64,000 bases of DNA from Mycolicibacterium peregrinum (GTDB taxonomy: Bacteria > Actinomycetota > Actinomycetes > Mycobacteriales > Mycobacteriaceae): NCBI RefSeq assembly GCF_001665785.1, contig NZ_LZSO01000036.1, positions 62,001 through 126,000 of the forward strand, given 5' to 3'. Under the pieces are notes generated by a model. The model was given only the letters and a program-made list of their open reading frames with translations. It did not search any database and was not told the origin of the DNA. Below, piece after piece: positions 1 to 9,595 of the stretch. Position 1 is the first letter of the stretch; the number at the start of each line of letters is the position of its first letter. A program made the translations under genes and the position numbers.

Positions 1-467
1 TCGTCGGCCGCACCTACCTTCACCAGCAACAAGTTCACGTTGGCTTGTTCGGTTTGAGCGCGCTTCTCCAGCGCGGCCGCCTGTTCGACGGTCATCTGGC
101 CGCCTTTGACCAGGACCACCCACTGGTCGCTTACGTGCAACTGGCCGCTGTTGTCGATCTCGTCGGCCTTGTTCAGCAGTGCCGTGCGCGCGCTACCGAT
201 CGGGCCGGCGGCGCCGCTGAGCGCATCACCCACGGCCGTGGTGTATTTCGAGAAGTCATCGGTCTGTTTCTTCGCCCGGTCGAACATCGCCGTGGCTGCG
301 TTGTGGGCATCGCCTGACCACGCCTTGGTCTCCGGCATGGTCTTGAGGTTGTTGTTGATCCGGGATACGGCTTCACCGACAGCCGTACCGGAACTCTTGA
401 TGGCTTGTCCCGCGGGAGTCAGCGAGTCCGGGTTCCAGCCTTGGAGGCGGGGGCGTGAGGGCAACAC
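1..467 (-). CDS. Type VII secretion-associated protein with WxG-like N-terminal domain, 3' end cut by window edge
   Basis: About 155 N-terminal residues are visible before the gene runs off the left edge. The chosen GTG start lies three bases after the TGA of the EspC-like gene, so the two are almost certainly cotranscribed and translationally coupled. The visible part is helical and polar with no signal peptide, and carries a W-S-G turn at residues 50-52 between two predicted helices, the pattern of WXG100-like hairpins in ESX substrates. A second region near residues 105-150 is again helical. What follows is unknown; related mycobacterial proteins often add a large C-terminal effector domain. 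The family assignment is inference; the pairing with an EspC-like gene supports it. Confidence 0.55.
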   Translation of the reverse strand, partial: MLPSRPRLQGWNPDSLTPAGQAIKSSGTAVGEAVSRINNNLKTMPETKAWSGDAHNAATAMFDRAKKQTDDFSKYTTAVGDALSGAAGPIGSARTALLNKADEIDNSGQLHVSDQWVVLVKGGQMTVEQAAALEKRAQTEQANVNLLLVKVGAAD

Positions 468-470
468 CGG

Positions 471-755
471 TCAGAAGATTCCTTTGAAGCTGCCTGCAAG
501 ATCAGCGTCGCTGACCTCGTAGGTGCCCGCCGCGCCGCGGACCGCGGTACCCATGTTGTTGACATTGGTGGCGATTTTCTCGGCGACCTGTTTGACGTGC
601 GAGCCGACGAGTCGTGCCGCCCACTGCGTGGTCGATCCGTCCAGGCCGTCGGCTGCGGTGGCGACCTTGTTGCCGACATCGGCCTCGCGGATCAGCCCCG
701 ATGCGATCTCCACCTGACCGGCGAAGGCGCGCAGGACCTCGGGGTCGACCTCCAT
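471..755 (-). CDS. EspC-family (DUF2580) type VII secretion target
   Basis: A 94-residue all-helical protein with no Cys and no signal peptide, the size and composition of the EspC/DUF2580 family of ESX substrates. It opens with 'MEVDPEVLRAFAGQV', has a central helix-turn-helix hairpin, and ends in a Y-E-V-S-D-A-D-L-A tail resembling the Y-x-x-x-D/E secretion signal of T7SS partners. The ATG is preceded by GGAG at a good distance. It sits directly upstream of the WxG-like gene, the usual arrangement of a co-secreted heterodimer. No EccC/EccD machinery genes are in the window, so the secretion system used cannot be named. Confidence 0.75.
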   Translation of the reverse strand: MEVDPEVLRAFAGQVEIASGLIREADVGNKVATAADGLDGSTTQWAARLVGSHVKQVAEKIATNVNNMGTAVRGAAGTYEVSDADLAGSFKGIF

Positions 756-851
756 GACAGCTCCGTTCAGCCGTTGGTTCGTTGCATCATCAATGATGTT
801 AGGGCAGGTCGATGGTCCCGCTGATCACCAATTCGGCTGCTCCGGGCGCTG

Positions 852-1271
852 TCACACCTGCCAGGACGACCAGCGCGTGACCTCGACGGTGACGACCGGG
901 CCGTTCAGTGCAATTCGCTCGTACTGCGGATATTTCGCGCGCAGCAGCCCGTAGCAGGCCGCCATCTGATCGCCGCCGTGATGGACCGTGGCCAGTCCGT
1001 CGGCTCTCACCCACCACAGGTCCGCCCACTCGTCGGTGTAGTGGTCGACCAGCAGGCTGACGCGGGAATCGTTTTCGATGTTGGCGAGTCGGCGCAGGCG
1101 CTGGGTGGACTTGGGTTTGGCGTCCACCGCGGAGTAGATGGTGTCGCCCTCGTCGGAACGATGCACGGCAAAGACCACCGGGACCAGGTGCGGTGCGCCG
1201 TCTGGTCGCAGTGTCGCCAGGACGGCAGTGGGTGCAGCGGCGAATCGAGTTGCGGCATCGAGATCAGCCAT
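852..1271 (-). CDS. PPOX-class probable F420-dependent flavin/deazaflavin enzyme, Rv0121c family
   Basis: A 139-residue split-barrel protein matching the PPOX-class, Rv0121-type family. The N-terminal 'AAPTAVLATLRPDGAPHLVPV' region is the first beta hairpin, and 'DAKPKSTQRLRRLANIENDPR'-like residues around 53-70 form the cofactor phosphate-binding segment (here K-P-K-S-T, then R-L-R-R-L). Such proteins bind F420 or FMN and reduce small or conjugated substrates; the exact substrate is unknown. I chose the ATG at 1271, one codon after a possible GTG. In M. tuberculosis the orthologue lies a few genes before treS, and treS also follows downstream here, supporting orthology with intervening gene changes. 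Confidence 0.75.
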   Translation of the reverse strand: MADLDAATRFAAAPTAVLATLRPDGAPHLVPVVFAVHRSDEGDTIYSAVDAKPKSTQRLRRLANIENDSRVSLLVDHYTDEWADLWWVRADGLATVHHGGDQMAACYGLLRAKYPQYERIALNGPVVTVEVTRWSSWQV

Positions 1272-1305
1272 CACTCGAGACTATGTGGATGACACCGTCG
1301 ACGTC

Positions 1306-1713
1306 TCAGGGCGGCGGGACATCGCCGGGCAGCGCACCCTCGTCCGGGAGTGGTGGGAGCTTCATGAGCTCGTCGTAGGTCGGGTCGCCCTCACCCGCCG
1401 GCATGGGCCGGGTCGGCATGATGATCGTGGGCCGGTAGTCCTCCGGCGGATTCTCGACCGGCGCGACGCAGCCCACGCCGTAGGTGGTGGTGGCAGGGAC
1501 TCCGGCGTTGTCGACACAGCAGGTCGTGGCGACGGAGTCGATGTTCTGGTCGGGACCGGGTGCCATCGCGGTGCACGTCTCATATCCCTGCACGTCGAAG
1601 GCCGCCGAGGCGGGTGCGATCGCCCACTGAGTTGCGGCGCAGATACCGACGAAGACGGCAGCTGTGGCGAGCGGACGCCGCCGACGTGCGAGGGTCGTGC
1701 GGATGGGCGTCAT
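1306..1713 (-). CDS. Small exported protein of unknown function
   Basis: 135 residues with an Arg-rich N terminus (residues 7-14, R-R-R-R-P), a hydrophobic stretch at about 16-36 ending in A-x-A, and a Pro-rich acidic tail. The mature part has paired cysteines, including an adjacent C-C pair, suggesting disulfides outside the cytoplasm. The Arg cluster is not a classical R-R-x-F-L-K twin-arginine motif, so Sec export is more likely. ATG at 1713 is preferred over an upstream TTG. No domain is recognised. The gene lies alone on the minus strand between the PPOX gene and the divergent ABC importer operon. Confidence 0.6.
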   Translation of the reverse strand: MTPIRTTLARRRRPLATAAVFVGICAATQWAIAPASAAFDVQGYETCTAMAPGPDQNIDSVATTCCVDNAGVPATTTYGVGCVAPVENPPEDYRPTIIMPTRPMPAGEGDPTYDELMKLPPLPDEGALPGDVPPP

Positions 1714-1841
1714 GGGCGCCAACCCTAGTCAGCCGGTATCTCCATCGTCCACCGTCGGGCGGCCTGCGATGCCTCTCACGTTCGGCGACGTCACGATAGG
1801 GTGCCGGTGCGCGCGCTTGGTGCTCAACGGAGGGTTTGGTA

Positions 1842-2981
1842 ATGATCACGTCCCGGATCGTCACAGCATCTGCGGCTCTGGCCGCGTCGGCACTCGTCGC
1901 GGTCGGTCTGGCGGCGTGCGCGCCGCCGCAGAAGGGCGCTGCCGGTGGTGACACCGATACCGGCGTCAAGGTCGCCGAGGCCAAGTCTGCGGCCGACTTC
2001 GGCGGGATGGACAAGCTCATCGCGGCGGCCAAGGCCGAAGGTGAGCTCAATGTCATTGCGCTGCCTCCGGATTGGGCCAACTACGGCGCCATCATCAAGG
2101 CCTTCGAGGAGAAGTACGGCATCAAGGTGAACTCCGCGCTGCCCGACGGTTCCAGTCAGGAGGAGATCAACGCGGCGAACCAGCAGAAGGGCAAGAGCAC
2201 CGCACCCGACGTGTTCGACCTGGGGCAGTCGGTCGCGCTTGCGAACACCTCGATGTTCGCTCCGTACAAGGTGGCCACTTTCGATGACATCCAGGAGAAC
2301 CTCAAAGACCCGGATGGCACCTGGGTCAACGATTACGGCGGCTTCATGTCCATCGGTTTCGATTCCACGAAGGTTCCACCGATCACCTCCGTCGAAGACC
2401 TGCTCAAGCCCGAGTACCACGGCAAGGTCGCGCTCAACGGAGACCCGACCCAGGCCGGCGCGGCGTTCGCCGGGGTCCTGATGGCCGCGGTGGCACAGGG
2501 CGGGTCGGCCGACGACATCGCCCCCGGCGTCGCGTTCTTCGAAAAGCTCAACGAGGCAGGCAACTTCCTGCCGCTGGATCCGACCCCGGCCACCATCGAA
2601 TCAGGGCAGACCCCGGTGGTGATCGACTGGAACTACCTCAACGGCACCGAGAGCCAGAAGGTCCCGGGGTGGCAGGTGATCGTTCCGCACGAGGCCTTGG
2701 TCGCCGGGTACTACTACCAAGCGATCAACAAGGATGCTCCGCATCCGGCGGCGGCCCGGTTGTGGCAGGAATTCCTGTTCAGCGACGAGGGGCAGAACCT
2801 GTACGCCAAGGGCGGGGTTCGCCCGGTGCGCGCCGACAAGATGATCCTGGCCGGGACCGCCGACCGCGCAGCGTTCGGTCAGTTGCCTCCCATCGACGGC
2901 CCGGTGACCGTCGCGAGCCAGGCCCAAACCGACGTAGCCAACAAGTATCTGGCCGACAACTGGGCCAAGGCGATCGGCTAG
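1842..2981 (+). CDS. ABC importer substrate-binding lipoprotein (Fe3+/polyamine/thiamine-type SBP)
   Basis: 379 residues with a lipoprotein signal peptide whose lipobox L-A-A-C ends at Cys26, so the mature protein is anchored to the outer face of the membrane. The rest is a two-lobed periplasmic binding protein of the SBP_bac_6/PotD-FbpA type: an alpha/beta lobe beginning near residue 60, a hinge, and a tyrosine-rich 'AGYYYQAINKDAPHP' region typical of this class. AACGGAGGG ends 8 nt before the ATG, which fixes the start. It leads a coupled operon with two permeases and an ATPase. The ligand (ferric iron, polyamine, thiamine, phosphonate) cannot be decided from sequence. Confidence 0.85.
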   Translation: MITSRIVTASAALAASALVAVGLAACAPPQKGAAGGDTDTGVKVAEAKSAADFGGMDKLIAAAKAEGELNVIALPPDWANYGAIIKAFEEKYGIKVNSALPDGSSQEEINAANQQKGKSTAPDVFDLGQSVALANTSMFAPYKVATFDDIQENLKDPDGTWVNDYGGFMSIGFDSTKVPPITSVEDLLKPEYHGKVALNGDPTQAGAAFAGVLMAAVAQGGSADDIAPGVAFFEKLNEAGNFLPLDPTPATIESGQTPVVIDWNYLNGTESQKVPGWQVIVPHEALVAGYYYQAINKDAPHPAAARLWQEFLFSDEGQNLYAKGGVRPVRADKMILAGTADRAAFGQLPPIDGPVTVASQAQTDVANKYLADNWAKAIG

Positions 2982-2989
2982 GTACGCCA

Positions 2990-3862
2990 GTGCCGGGTAG
3001 GACAACTCGACGGGATCTACGTGCGGACATCCGTGACGCGCTGCCATTGCTGCCGTTCGTGGCGGTGGTGACGATCTTCCTGATCGTCCCGACCGCGACG
3101 GTGATCGTCATGGCATTCTTCGCCGACGGATCTTTCTCGCTGGATCGGATTGCCGCGCTGTTCTCCGGTACCGCCCTGACGGCTCTGGCCAAAAGCATTG
3201 CGCTGTCGGCCAGCACGGCGGTGATCGGCGCGGTGCTGGGCGCGGTGCTGGCCTGGCTGATCGTCAGCAGCCCACACGCCTCGATGGTTCGTCGCACGGT
3301 GCTGGCCCTGTGCAGCGTGCTGGCTCAGTTCGGTGGTGTGGCACTGGCTTTCGCATTTCTGGCCACCATCGGCCTCAACGGCGTGCTGACGCTGTGGGTC
3401 AAGGAGAACCTCGGCTGGGATCTGGCCGGCTCCGGCTGGTTGTACGGACTCGGCGGGCTGATCCTGGTGTACAGCTACTTCCAGATCCCGTTGATGGTGA
3501 TCGTGTTCCTGCCTGCCCTCGAGGGGTTGCGGGAGCAGTGGCGCGAGGCCGCGGTGAGCCTCGGCGCGTCACGGTGGCAGTACCTGCGGGAGGTCGCGGT
3601 ACCCCTGCTGACCCCGGCATTCTGGGGGTCGGCGTTGTTGTTGTTCGCCAACGCGTTCGCCGCCTACGCCACCGCGGCCGCACTGGTCAGTCAGGGCAGT
3701 CCGATCGTGCCGCTGCTGATCCGCGCCGCACTCACCAGTGAGGTCGTGCTGGGTCAGTCCGGCTTCGCTTATGCGCTGGCCTGCGAGATGATCGTGGTGG
3801 TGGCCGTGGTGATGATCGCCTACAACGCACTGGTCCGGCGCACGGCGAGGTGGCTCAAATGA
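2990..3862 (+). CDS. ABC importer permease subunit 1
   Basis: 290 residues, about six membrane helices, with the BPD-type EAA loop 'EAAVSLGASRWQYLREV' that docks on the ATPase, followed by the conserved pair of terminal helices. The start is inferred as the GTG eight bases after the upstream TAG; the first ~15 residues are basic and cytoplasmic before helix 1. The TGA overlaps the ATG of the next permease (ATGA), indicating translational coupling. With the second permease it should form the heterodimeric membrane channel of a PotBC/FbpB-like importer. Confidence 0.85.
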   Translation: MPGRTTRRDLRADIRDALPLLPFVAVVTIFLIVPTATVIVMAFFADGSFSLDRIAALFSGTALTALAKSIALSASTAVIGAVLGAVLAWLIVSSPHASMVRRTVLALCSVLAQFGGVALAFAFLATIGLNGVLTLWVKENLGWDLAGSGWLYGLGGLILVYSYFQIPLMVIVFLPALEGLREQWREAAVSLGASRWQYLREVAVPLLTPAFWGSALLLFANAFAAYATAAALVSQGSPIVPLLIRAALTSEVVLGQSGFAYALACEMIVVVAVVMIAYNALVRRTARWLK

Positions 3863-4632
3863 ACCGCGCTGTCCGCGTGGCGCTCTGGGTGCTGTTCGGC
3901 CTGTTCTTCCTTTTTCCGCTGTACGCGATGGCCGACTTCTCGACCCGGAACCTCATCGCCGGCGGCCGCACCGGCGCGGCATGGCGCAATCTGGTGGCCG
4001 ACGAGGCTCTGTATCACGCCATCCTGATCTCGTTGCTGCTCGCGGTGTTCACCGTCCTCGCGATGCTGGTGTTGCTGGTGCCGACGATGATCTGGGTCCG
4101 CGTGCGGGTCCGCTGGGCCGCACCGCTCGTGGAGTTTCTGTGCCTGCTGCCACTGACCATTCCGGCCCTGGTGATCGTGGTGGGCCTGCGCAACGTGTAC
4201 CTGTGGGTCACTTATCTTCTCGGCGAGTCGGCGCTCACCCTGACATTCGTCTACGTGGTGCTGGTCCTGCCGTTCGCCTACCGGGCGATCGATTCCGCGC
4301 TGTCCGCTATCGACCTGCAGACCTTGTCGGAGGCCGCCCGGTCGTTGGGGGCCGGTTGGATATCGACCATCACCCGGGTGATCGTGCCCAACATCTGGTC
4401 TGGGATCCTGTCCGCTGCCTTCATTTCCATTGCGGTGGTGCTCGGTGAATACACCGTCGCCTCGCTGAGTGGCTTCGAGACGCTCCCCGTCCAGATCGTG
4501 GCGATCGGGAAGAGTGACGGCGCGACGTCGGTGGCGGCCTCGCTGGCCACGCTGCTGCTCGGCTTCGCTCTGTTGTTGGTCTTGGCGGCGCTCACGCGGG
4601 GCCGCCGCCGGACGTTGGGAGTTCAGACATGA
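3859..4632 (+). CDS. ABC importer permease subunit 2
   Basis: 257 residues with six predicted membrane helices and the EAA signature 'EAARSLGAGWISTITRV' in the second half, as in PotC-type permeases. The ATG is chosen because it overlaps the previous stop by 4 bp; an in-frame GTG nine bases earlier is less likely. Its own TGA overlaps the ATPase start in the same ATGA manner, so all three transport-channel genes are stoichiometrically coupled. The partner is the preceding permease; energy comes from the following ATPase. Confidence 0.85.
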   Translation: MNRAVRVALWVLFGLFFLFPLYAMADFSTRNLIAGGRTGAAWRNLVADEALYHAILISLLLAVFTVLAMLVLLVPTMIWVRVRVRWAAPLVEFLCLLPLTIPALVIVVGLRNVYLWVTYLLGESALTLTFVYVVLVLPFAYRAIDSALSAIDLQTLSEAARSLGAGWISTITRVIVPNIWSGILSAAFISIAVVLGEYTVASLSGFETLPVQIVAIGKSDGATSVAASLATLLLGFALLLVLAALTRGRRRTLGVQT

Positions 4633-5669
4633 GTCTCGGGGCCGGTGTGCGCGTTGAACTTCGTGACCTCACCCGCACTTACGGCAACGTCCACGCACTC
4701 GACGGGCTGAGCCTGTCCATCGAGCCGGGAGAGTTGGTCGCGCTGCTCGGGCCTTCGGGCTGCGGCAAGACCACGGCGCTGCGCATCCTGGCGGGGCTGG
4801 AGGAGGCCAGCTCCGGTGCCGTGTTCGTCGGCGGCCGTGACATCAGCTCGGTGCCGGCCAACAAGCGGGATATGGGCATGGTGTTCCAGGCCTACAGCCT
4901 GTTCCCGCACCTGACCGTGTTGGACAACGTCGCGTTCGGTTTGAAGATGCGTGGAAAGTCCAAGCAGGACAGGCTGTTTCGAGCTGCCGATATGCTCGAT
5001 CTGGTGGGCCTGGCAGCGCACAAGGGCAAGTATGCGAGTGAGCTGTCCGGGGGTGAACAGCAGCGGGTCGCGTTGGCCCGGGCCCTGGCGATCGAGCCGA
5101 GGGTGCTGCTGCTCGACGAGCCGCTGTCGGCACTCGATGCGAAGGTGCGCTCGCAACTGCGTGACGAGATCCGGCGGGTGCAGCTCGAAGTCGGCATCAC
5201 GACGTTGTTCGTGACCCATGACCAGGAGGAGGCCCTTGGGGTTGCGGACCGGGTCGGGGTGATGAGTCACGGCAAACTCGAGCAGCTCGCCACTCCTGCC
5301 GTGGTCTATGCCCGCCCGTCGACGCCGTTCGTCGCCGAATTCGTCGGCCTGCACAACAAGGTGCGCGCGCGGGTGGCGAGCGGACGGGCCAGACTGCTGG
5401 GCGCCGAGCTGCCGACGCTGCCCGGATCGATCAGGTCCGGGTCGGGTATCGCGATGGTGCGGCCGGAATCGATCCGGGTGCGCGCCGATCCGGACGGGCC
5501 CGCGGTGGTGGAATCCGTGTCGTTTCTCGGCCCGACGTCGCACGTGTACATCTCACTGCCCGACGGCTCGCTGATCCACGCGCAGCTGCCCAGCTCGCGG
5601 GCCCGTGCCTTCGGGCCCGGCGTCGTCGTCAACCTCGCCCTGGAGCGGGCGCCGGTCCTGGTGATCTAG
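4629..5669 (+). CDS. ABC importer ATPase (PotA/FbpC/ThiQ-like)
   Basis: 346 residues. Walker A G-P-S-G-C-G-K-T-T is at residues 41-49, the Q-loop lies in 'MVFQAYSLFPHLTV', the signature L-S-G-G-E-Q-Q-R starts near 139, Walker B L-L-L-L-D-E-P is near 160, and the switch His is in 'FVTHDQEEA'. Residues ~240-346 form a TOBE-like C-terminal domain, the hallmark of the spermidine/Fe3+ (CUT1-like) importer ATPases that can bind regulators or substrate. It closes the four-gene importer operon. No regulator gene is adjacent, and no Fur/IdeR box was recognised in the short upstream region. Confidence 0.9.
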   Translation: MSLGAGVRVELRDLTRTYGNVHALDGLSLSIEPGELVALLGPSGCGKTTALRILAGLEEASSGAVFVGGRDISSVPANKRDMGMVFQAYSLFPHLTVLDNVAFGLKMRGKSKQDRLFRAADMLDLVGLAAHKGKYASELSGGEQQRVALARALAIEPRVLLLDEPLSALDAKVRSQLRDEIRRVQLEVGITTLFVTHDQEEALGVADRVGVMSHGKLEQLATPAVVYARPSTPFVAEFVGLHNKVRARVASGRARLLGAELPTLPGSIRSGSGIAMVRPESIRVRADPDGPAVVESVSFLGPTSHVYISLPDGSLIHAQLPSSRARAFGPGVVVNLALERAPVLVI

Positions 5670-5683
5670 CGCCGGCGCCGGCC

Positions 5684-6253
5684 CTAGACGTCCTTGACCG
5701 GTTCGATCCCCAGATCGCGGTAGGTGACCAGCGCCGCGAACGGGACCCCGCGTTTGGCGAACCGGCCGGTCGCGACGTCGCCGCGGTCGACCATCGGGAT
5801 GACGCCGGTGACGACGGCGCCGACGGCGGTCACGCGTTCGTAGGCGATCTCGGTGGAGCCACCGGTGCTGATCACGTCGTCGACCAGCAGCACGCGGGTA
5901 CCGGGCTCGAGCCGGGTGCCCTCGATCCACTGCTCGCGGCCGCGGGCCTTCTGTTCCTTGCGCACCGAGAACCAGGCCTTGCCGGTCACCATCGCGACCC
6001 CGTGGGCCAGCGGGTCGGCGCCCATCGTGAGCCCGCCGACGGCGTCGAATTCGATACCGCTCGCGGCGGCCAGATCGGCGACCGCCCGGCTGACGATGGC
6101 CATCCGCTCGCCGGTGTCGATGGCGAACTTGCCGTCGATGTAGTCGTGGCTCAGCTGCCCGCTGGCCAGCCGGAATGGCTCCTCGCGGTGTTCGTAGCCG
6201 CGGGTGCGGATCAAATCGAAGGCGGCTTGCCAGGTGTCCGGGCGCTCAGGCAT
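5684..6253 (-). CDS. pyrE: Orotate phosphoribosyltransferase-family enzyme
   Basis: 189 residues of the type I phosphoribosyltransferase fold. The PRPP-binding signature V-L-L-V-D-D-V-I-S-T-G-G-S is at residues 121-133, and the orotate-type 'LASGQLSHDYIDGK' loop is at 29-42. OPRT joins orotate and PRPP to give OMP in pyrimidine synthesis. The loop and length (OPRTs are about 180-215 aa) support OPRT rather than a purine PRT. The gene is not beside other pyr genes, so it could be a paralogue acting on a related base; I keep the pyrE symbol with caution. It is convergent with the ABC operon, 14 bp from its end. Confidence 0.65.
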   Translation of the reverse strand: MPERPDTWQAAFDLIRTRGYEHREEPFRLASGQLSHDYIDGKFAIDTGERMAIVSRAVADLAAASGIEFDAVGGLTMGADPLAHGVAMVTGKAWFSVRKEQKARGREQWIEGTRLEPGTRVLLVDDVISTGGSTEIAYERVTAVGAVVTGVIPMVDRGDVATGRFAKRGVPFAALVTYRDLGIEPVKDV

Positions 6254-6313
6254 ACCCGCGATCGTATTGCACGGCCTGACGGGGTCGCGGGCCCAGCCGG
6301 CGCGGTGTGCCGA

Positions 6314-7108
6314 TCAAGCCTGAGCGCGCTGGGCCAACTCGACGGTGGCCGCCCGCAACTCGCCGTACGAGCTGATCGGTGCGGCGTAGCCGACGCGGGT
6401 GTAGGCGATCCCGCGCTCGGTGGTGACCCGCAGATCCAGGCCGTAGCGGTCGGCGCCGGTGCACACCGCCGCGGTCGTGTCGGGGTAGCCGCCGAGGGTG
6501 CGGGCCATCTCGGCCAGCGAAGCGGCGTGGTCGGCGTTGAGGTGCTCGATCGCACCGGCGGCGTGCGGTGCGACGGGGTCGGGTTCGGCTTGCGCGTAGG
6601 CCTCGCCGGTGGCCGAGTCCATGCGGCCGTATCCGCCCACCCAGCGCACGCGCTGCACGCGCAGCACCCAGAGCGAGAAGTCGCTGAAGTCGATGTAGTA
6701 GCGGGCGGCGGCGACCGCGTCCAGATGGGCCTGGCGAGCCGCGGCGAGCTCGTCACCGCTGGGCCGCTCGGCGACACCGGCCAGCGTGATGCGGCTGCCG
6801 GCCAACGGATCTGACCCGGTGCCGGGGGCGACGACGGAGATGCTGGCCCGGGGGTCGCCGGCGAGGTTGCGGCCGTGCTCGGCCATGTTCGACACACAGA
6901 GCACCGGTGCGCCGGCCAGCAGTCCGTAGGTGACGAAGGATGCCCACGGGTCGCCGTCGGCGGTGAGGGTGGCCAGCGTGCCCGCGTTGGTCGAGGCGGC
7001 GACGGTCCGGGCTTCCTCGGCTGCAGACGGACGTGCCCCCGCGATCACCTCCGTCAGTGGGGGAGGAACCGAGGGGGCATCACCGGGGTCGCCATGATCT
7101 CGTGTCAC
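6314..7108 (-). CDS. HugZ-like flavin/heme split-barrel protein with C-terminal DUF2470 domain
   Basis: 264 residues. Residues ~25-160 form a PPOX-type split barrel ('ASTNAGTLATLTADGDPWASFV', later 'HGRNLAGDPRASISV'), and ~170-258 are a DUF2470 domain ('EHLNADHAASLAEMARTLGG'). This pairing is that of HugZ-type heme-utilisation/heme oxygenase proteins and their actinobacterial relatives. Whether this one degrades heme is not shown; the family also contains FMN/F420 binders. GTG start. It lies 60 bp upstream of the phosphoribosyltransferase and 55 bp downstream of the HTH-like gene, suggesting one minus-strand transcript. Confidence 0.75.
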   Translation of the reverse strand: MTRDHGDPGDAPSVPPPLTEVIAGARPSAAEEARTVAASTNAGTLATLTADGDPWASFVTYGLLAGAPVLCVSNMAEHGRNLAGDPRASISVVAPGTGSDPLAGSRITLAGVAERPSGDELAAARQAHLDAVAAARYYIDFSDFSLWVLRVQRVRWVGGYGRMDSATGEAYAQAEPDPVAPHAAGAIEHLNADHAASLAEMARTLGGYPDTTAAVCTGADRYGLDLRVTTERGIAYTRVGYAAPISSYGELRAATVELAQRAQA

Positions 7109-7163
7109 GCAGCGACCCTACCGTCGTGGGGCGGGTGACCGGCCGTTCGCAGGTCTGGGCGGC

Positions 7164-7661
7164 TCAGCCGCCGAGCGCGGCGATGAGGTCCTTGATCTGA
7201 GCGGTCTCGGCTTCGGTCGCGGGCTCCTCGGCCTCGACGGCCTCGATGAGGTCCTTACGCAGCCCGACGCCGTTGGCGGCTTCCTCGGTGGACAGCTTCG
7301 CGTTGCCGCGCGCAACGTACAGACGCTGACCGAGCGTGGCGCCGGGGCCTTCGGACGCGGCCGTCATCAGCTCGTCGTAGCGGTGCCGCACACCGCTGAG
7401 CGCCACGATGACCGACGGGGTGACGCGGCTGCGGCCCGCCGCCTCCGACAGCGACGTCTGCAGCTTGCGCAGACCGCTGAGGACGACTGCGGCGCGGTCG
7501 GCGTACTCCGGGTCGCCGACCGGCGGTAGCGCGTCGATCGCGGCGATGTACATGTGCATCGCCGCATCAGAAAGTCCAACGATTACTGGTGCTTCACCGT
7601 CATTAGGTGCCGACTCACCCACAGGCCATCCCTCGTCGAAAGTTTGTGCTCGCCGGCCCAT
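7164..7661 (-). CDS. Conserved actinobacterial protein with XRE-like helix-turn-helix C terminus
   Basis: 165 residues from the ATG at 7661; an in-frame TTG at 7718 would add 19 residues but has no better ribosome site. The central part (about 30-100) is helical and rich in Arg/Ala. The last ~55 residues, 'LGQRLYVARGNAKLSTEEAA' then 'GLRKDLIEAVE', look like an XRE-type helix-turn-helix with helix 2 'STEEAANG' and recognition helix 'RKDLIEAVEAEE'. DNA binding is an inference. It is the first gene of the minus-strand run and divergent from treS (about 190 bp apart), so it could regulate either direction. Confidence 0.6.
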   Translation of the reverse strand: MGRRAQTFDEGWPVGESAPNDGEAPVIVGLSDAAMHMYIAAIDALPPVGDPEYADRAAVVLSGLRKLQTSLSEAAGRSRVTPSVIVALSGVRHRYDELMTAASEGPGATLGQRLYVARGNAKLSTEEAANGVGLRKDLIEAVEAEEPATEAETAQIKDLIAALGG

Positions 7662-7849
7662 GGCCGACGAGGAGATCAAATGCGGGAAAAACGTAACCCG
7701 TTGCTGTCTCTTATTCAACCGTTAGTTTTTCCGCAAACACACGCTCGGTGGCGAATCACGTTGCTGCAGGATCATTTCGGGATGCCATGTTCCGGCGGAC
7801 GTGCTGAGCAGGTGTCGGGAGCCGTGCGAGTGGGTACGTTGGAAAGCTG

Positions 7850-9591
<1,742 letters not shown>

Positions 9592-9595
<4 letters not shown>

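Noticed and set aside
1306..1713. Twin-arginine signal in the small exported protein
   Set aside because: The Arg cluster lacks the following hydrophobic F-L-K-type residues at the right place.
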